DNA from: Marinitoga litoralis
Lineage (GTDB): Bacteria; Thermotogota; Thermotogae; Petrotogales; Petrotogaceae
Reading direction: 5' to 3'
Assembly (NCBI RefSeq): GCF_016908145.1
Contig: NZ_JAFBDI010000009.1
Span: forward strand, 1 to 64,000
DNA: 64,000 bases
This document shows, one piece after another, positions 61,284 to 64,000 of the stretch. A program made the translations under genes and the position numbers. A model generated the notes under the pieces. The model did not search any database, was not told the origin of the DNA, and worked only from the letters and a program-made list of their open reading frames with translations. Every line of letters begins with the position of its first letter. Within the stretch, counting starts at the first letter, position 1.

Positions 61284-63263
61284 ATGCAGTTATTGAATTT
61301 AAGTGGTATTGTTTTTGGTTTAATAGGTATTATATTCACAGTTTTTTTGACTTTTAAAGTTTTAGAAAATTCTCCAGGAAATGAAAAAATGCAAAAAATT
61401 TCTGGAGCAATTCAAGAGGGGGCAAAAGCATTTTTATTATCTGAGTATAAAATATTATATATTATAGTTATTGTTATTTTTGTCTTATTAGGATTAGTTA
61501 ATGGATGGAATATGTCATTATCCTTTTTACTTGGAGCGACATTATCTGTAGCTTCAGGTTTTTTTGGTATGAGTATAGCAACTAAAGCAAATACTAGAAC
61601 TGCGCAAGGAGCAATTGAATCATTAAATAAAGGATTAAAAATAGCTTTTAATGGTGGAGCAGTAATGGGTATGACTGTTGCTTCTCTAGGTCTATTCGGA
61701 TTAGGATTAGTATATTACTTAACTAATGGAGATACAATTTCTATGAGTGGATATGCAATGGGAGCATCTTTGGTTGCACTTTTTGCTAGAGTTGGTGGAG
61801 GTATTTTTACAAAAGCAGCAGATGTAGGTGCGGATTTAGTAGGGAAAACCGAAGCTGGAATACCAGAAGATGACCCAAGAAACCCCGCTGTAATAGCTGA
61901 TAATGTAGGAGATAATGTTGGTGATGTAGCTGGTATGGGGGCTGATTTATATGAATCATTTGTCGGTTCTATTTTTTCAGCATCTGCTTTAGGATTAATA
62001 GTATTTAAGGAAAATGGAGCAGTTTTTCCATTTTTGGTAGTATCTATAGGTATTTTATCAGCTATTATAGGTATTATTATCTTCAACTTATATATAAAAA
62101 ATAAAGATAATATTGATCCATCTAAAGCTTTACATTTTGGGACTTATATAGCTAATGGATTAACATTATTAGGAGTATTATTCTTGTCATTAATATTTTT
62201 AAATACAATAAAAGCATTTGTCGTTATATTTTTAGGAATGGTTGTAGGAATGATTATTGGTAATATTACAGAATATTATACTGCAAAAAATCCTGTAAAA
62301 CAATTAGCTAATAGTGCTGTTAGTGGAGCAGCTCCATTATTAATTAATGGTATGGCAATTGGAATGGAATCTACTGCAATACCAGTAATATTAATATCTA
62401 TCGTAACAATTGTATCTTATTATTATCTTGGATTATTTGGTATTGCTTTAGCGGGTGTTGGTATGCTTTCAACATTAGGTATTACGTTAGCTATAGATGC
62501 ATATGGACCTATAGCAGATAATGCCGGTGGTATAGCACAAATGGCAGAATTAGATTCTTATGTTAGAGAGAGAACTGATCAATTAGATGCTGTAGGAAAT
62601 ACAACAGCTGCTATAGGAAAAGGATTTGCAATTGGTTCAGCTGCTTTAACAGCATTAGCACTTTTTGCATCATACACTCAAGTTGCTGGACTTTCTATTA
62701 TTGATTTATCAAAATCGAATGTATTTATTGGTGCTCTAATTGGTGGAATGTTGCCATTTTTATTTTCTGCAATGGCAATGAAAGCAGTAGGAGATGCTGC
62801 GGAAATTATGGTACAAGAAGTTAGAAGGCAATTTAGGGAAATAGTTGGGTTGATGGAAGGAAAGGCAGAACCAGATTATAAATCATGTGTTTCTATAGCA
62901 ACTAAAGGAGCATTAAAAAAGATGGTTGTTCCTTCATTATTAGCTGTTTTTATGCCAATATTAATGTATATAATTTTAGGAAAAGAATCAGTTGCTGGCA
63001 TGTTAGTCGGAACAACAGTTTCAGGGGTTATGTTAGCTATATTTATGGCTAATGCAGGAGGAGCATGGGATAATGCTAAAAAATATATTGAAGAAGGTAA
63101 CTTTGGCGGTAAAGGTACCTTTGCACATAAAGCATCTGTAATAGGAGATACTGTAGGAGATCCGTTTAAAGATACAGCGGGCCCTGCAATAAATATTTTA
63201 ATAAAATTAATGTCTATAATTTCTATTGTAGTAATTCCTATATTAATAAAAATATTTGAATAA
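61284..63263 (+). CDS. hppA: Membrane-bound ion-pumping pyrophosphatase, K+-dependent type
   Basis: This is a 659-residue membrane protein of about 15-16 helices that couples PPi hydrolysis to pumping H+ or Na+. The active-site segments are [40 protein letters not shown] and the C-terminal [20 protein letters not shown] (in part), plus [18 protein letters not shown]. The [10 protein letters not shown] motif has Ala where K+-independent enzymes carry Lys, so it should need K+. The pumped ion is undecided; the Thermotoga enzyme pumps Na+. Ribosome site GGGGAGG. The next gene is PFK-like, 38 bases away. Confidence 0.95.
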   Translation: MQLLNLSGIVFGLIGIIFTVFLTFKVLENSPGNEKMQKISGAIQEGAKAFLLSEYKILYIIVIVIFVLLGLVNGWNMSLSFLLGATLSVASGFFGMSIATKANTRTAQGAIESLNKGLKIAFNGGAVMGMTVASLGLFGLGLVYYLTNGDTISMSGYAMGASLVALFARVGGGIFTKAADVGADLVGKTEAGIPEDDPRNPAVIADNVGDNVGDVAGMGADLYESFVGSIFSASALGLIVFKENGAVFPFLVVSIGILSAIIGIIIFNLYIKNKDNIDPSKALHFGTYIANGLTLLGVLFLSLIFLNTIKAFVVIFLGMVVGMIIGNITEYYTAKNPVKQLANSAVSGAAPLLINGMAIGMESTAIPVILISIVTIVSYYYLGLFGIALAGVGMLSTLGITLAIDAYGPIADNAGGIAQMAELDSYVRERTDQLDAVGNTTAAIGKGFAIGSAALTALALFASYTQVAGLSIIDLSKSNVFIGALIGGMLPFLFSAMAMKAVGDAAEIMVQEVRRQFREIVGLMEGKAEPDYKSCVSIATKGALKKMVVPSLLAVFMPILMYIILGKESVAGMLVGTTVSGVMLAIFMANAGGAWDNAKKYIEEGNFGGKGTFAHKASVIGDTVGDPFKDTAGPAINILIKLMSIISIVVIPILIKIFE

Positions 63264-63301
63264 TATTAATAAATAATTAATATTGAGTGAGGGGGTTCAA
63301 T

Positions 63302-64000
63302 ATGAAAAGAATAGCGTTATTAAATGTTGGTGGAGATTGTCCTGGATTAAACAGTGCTATAAGGGCTCTAGTTAGAAAATCTGCGATAGAGGATATAGAG
63401 GTTTTAGGTGTATATGATGGGTTTAAAGGGTTTTTAGACGATAGGGTTTTTGTTATGACTAAAGAGCATGTATCAGGTATTTTAGAAAGAGGGGGGACAA
63501 TTTTAGGTTCTTCAAAATATGATCCAACAGAAAATCCTGAAGATATGAAGAAATTAAAAGAAAATTTTGAAAAATACCAAATTACTGCATTTGTAATAAT
63601 GAGTGGTCATACTGGTACAGGGATAGCATTAAAACTATCTGAAGAAGGAATGCCTTCAATTGTAATACCAGCAACTATTGATAATGATCTACCTTGGACA
63701 GATTTTAGTATAGGATTTTTTACTGCATTAGAAACAGTTACTAAAACTTTAGATTCCTTACACTCAACAGCTAGTGCTGGACATAGAGTTATTGTTGTTG
63801 AGGTTGGTGGTGATGAAGCAGGATGGCTAGCAACACTTGGCGGATTAACAGGTGGAGCAGATTATATTCTTGTACCTGAAGTTAAATTTGAACCTGATAA
63901 ATTGATAAATAACATAAAAAAAAGATATGATGAGGGTAAAAAATTCTCTATTGTAGTTGTACAAGAAAAATGTAATTTATCTGATAAATTAAAAGAAAGT
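63302..64000 (+). CDS. Phosphofructokinase-family protein with changed active-site motifs (3' truncated)
   Basis: The first 233 residues are in the window; the gene continues past the right edge. The fold is clearly PFK: GGDCPGLNSAIRALVR (10-25), GGTILGSSK (64-72), IPATIDNDLPWTDFSIGF (122-139) and GGADYILVPE. Numbering happens to match E. coli PfkA. Asp127 and Asp129 (TIDND) and Arg162 are kept. However, the GGDGS motif (Asp103) is SGHTG with His103, the M-G-R sugar-phosphate motif (169-171) is GGD, and Arg72 is Lys. It fits neither ATP-type (GGDGS) nor PPi-type (GGDDT). Ribosome site GAGGGGG precedes the ATG. Confidence 0.88.
   Translation, partial: MKRIALLNVGGDCPGLNSAIRALVRKSAIEDIEVLGVYDGFKGFLDDRVFVMTKEHVSGILERGGTILGSSKYDPTENPEDMKKLKENFEKYQITAFVIMSGHTGTGIALKLSEEGMPSIVIPATIDNDLPWTDFSIGFFTALETVTKTLDSLHSTASAGHRVIVVEVGGDEAGWLATLGGLTGGADYILVPEVKFEPDKLINNIKKRYDEGKKFSIVVVQEKCNLSDKLKES

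Noticed and set aside
61715-62086. 123-residue minus-strand frame inside hppA
   Set aside because: It is antisense to the conserved pyrophosphatase active-site region; the length is a by-product of that codon use.
1-64000. CRISPR arrays, insertion sequences, prophage or integrase genes
   Set aside because: I looked for regularly spaced direct repeats, transposase or integrase motifs and terminal inverted repeats and saw none; the region looks like stable core genome.

Overview
The window is AT-rich bacterial chromosome with very dense, mostly co-directional genes. Features that point to Thermotogota, probably a low-GC Petrotogaceae/Marinitoga-like member, are: a BamA-type outer-membrane assembly protein next to membrane-anchored single-pass proteins; ThyX as thymidylate synthase; a K+-dependent membrane pyrophosphatase; a TM287/288-like heterodimeric ABC exporter; and the gene order metG-gyrA-archease-lexA-rpiB, which I recall from Thermotoga maritima. 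The genus is inference only.

Layout. 1-8.9 kb: start of a sugar-type ABC solute-binding protein (cut by the window edge), the metabolic string apt-pgi-coaE, a small conserved-looking protein, a tRNA-Met(CAT), a secreted beta-propeller protein and a two-gene ABC exporter. 8.9-20.5 kb: a metallo-beta-lactamase-fold hydrolase, then a flagellar operon read right to left (MotE-like, FliK, FlgD, FlgE, FlbD, MotA, MotB, FliL, FliM, FliY, and a LolA-like secreted protein). 20.6-39.1 kb: a nearly gap-free leftward gene string starting at metG and ending at a terminator after bamA. It holds gyrA, archease, a LexA-like protein, rpiB, an HDAC-fold protein, an AroB-fold protein, SPOR- and ComEA-like envelope proteins, queH, an RsbW-like kinase, a FapA-like protein, a TPR protein, thyX, and the DRTGG / CBS-HATPase / DRTGG / PHP / HATPase module.

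39.2-46.5 kb: proS, tRNA-Ser(GCT), tRNA-Arg(GCG), a coiled-coil membrane protein, a chemoreceptor and glnA. 46.5-52.6 kb: SRP RNA, a putative outer-membrane protein, an RsmC-like methyltransferase, two ECF-transporter ATPases, tRNA-Gln/Trp/Lys, a structured leader and infC-rpmI-rplT, then two unknown leftward genes. One of those two (52129-52566) seems to start with ATT and has no ATG, GTG or TTG start. 52.6-64 kb: valS-folC-ruvA-glmU-prs-rplY-pth and a zinc-finger protein, then hppA and a PFK-family protein cut by the right edge.

The most interesting signals: (1) four recognisable enzyme or regulator folds whose catalytic residues are replaced: HDAC-like, AroB-like, LexA-like and PFK-like; the first three lie within 3 kb of one string. 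(2) A perfect 15-bp inverted repeat followed by T5 just inside pth, which looks like an intragenic attenuator. (3) A leader before infC with two mutually exclusive CCACCCA/TGGGTGG pairings. (4) Probable ATT/ATC/ATA start codons in genes other than infC. (5) A redox/sensory module usually seen beside [FeFe]-hydrogenases, here without the hydrogenase.
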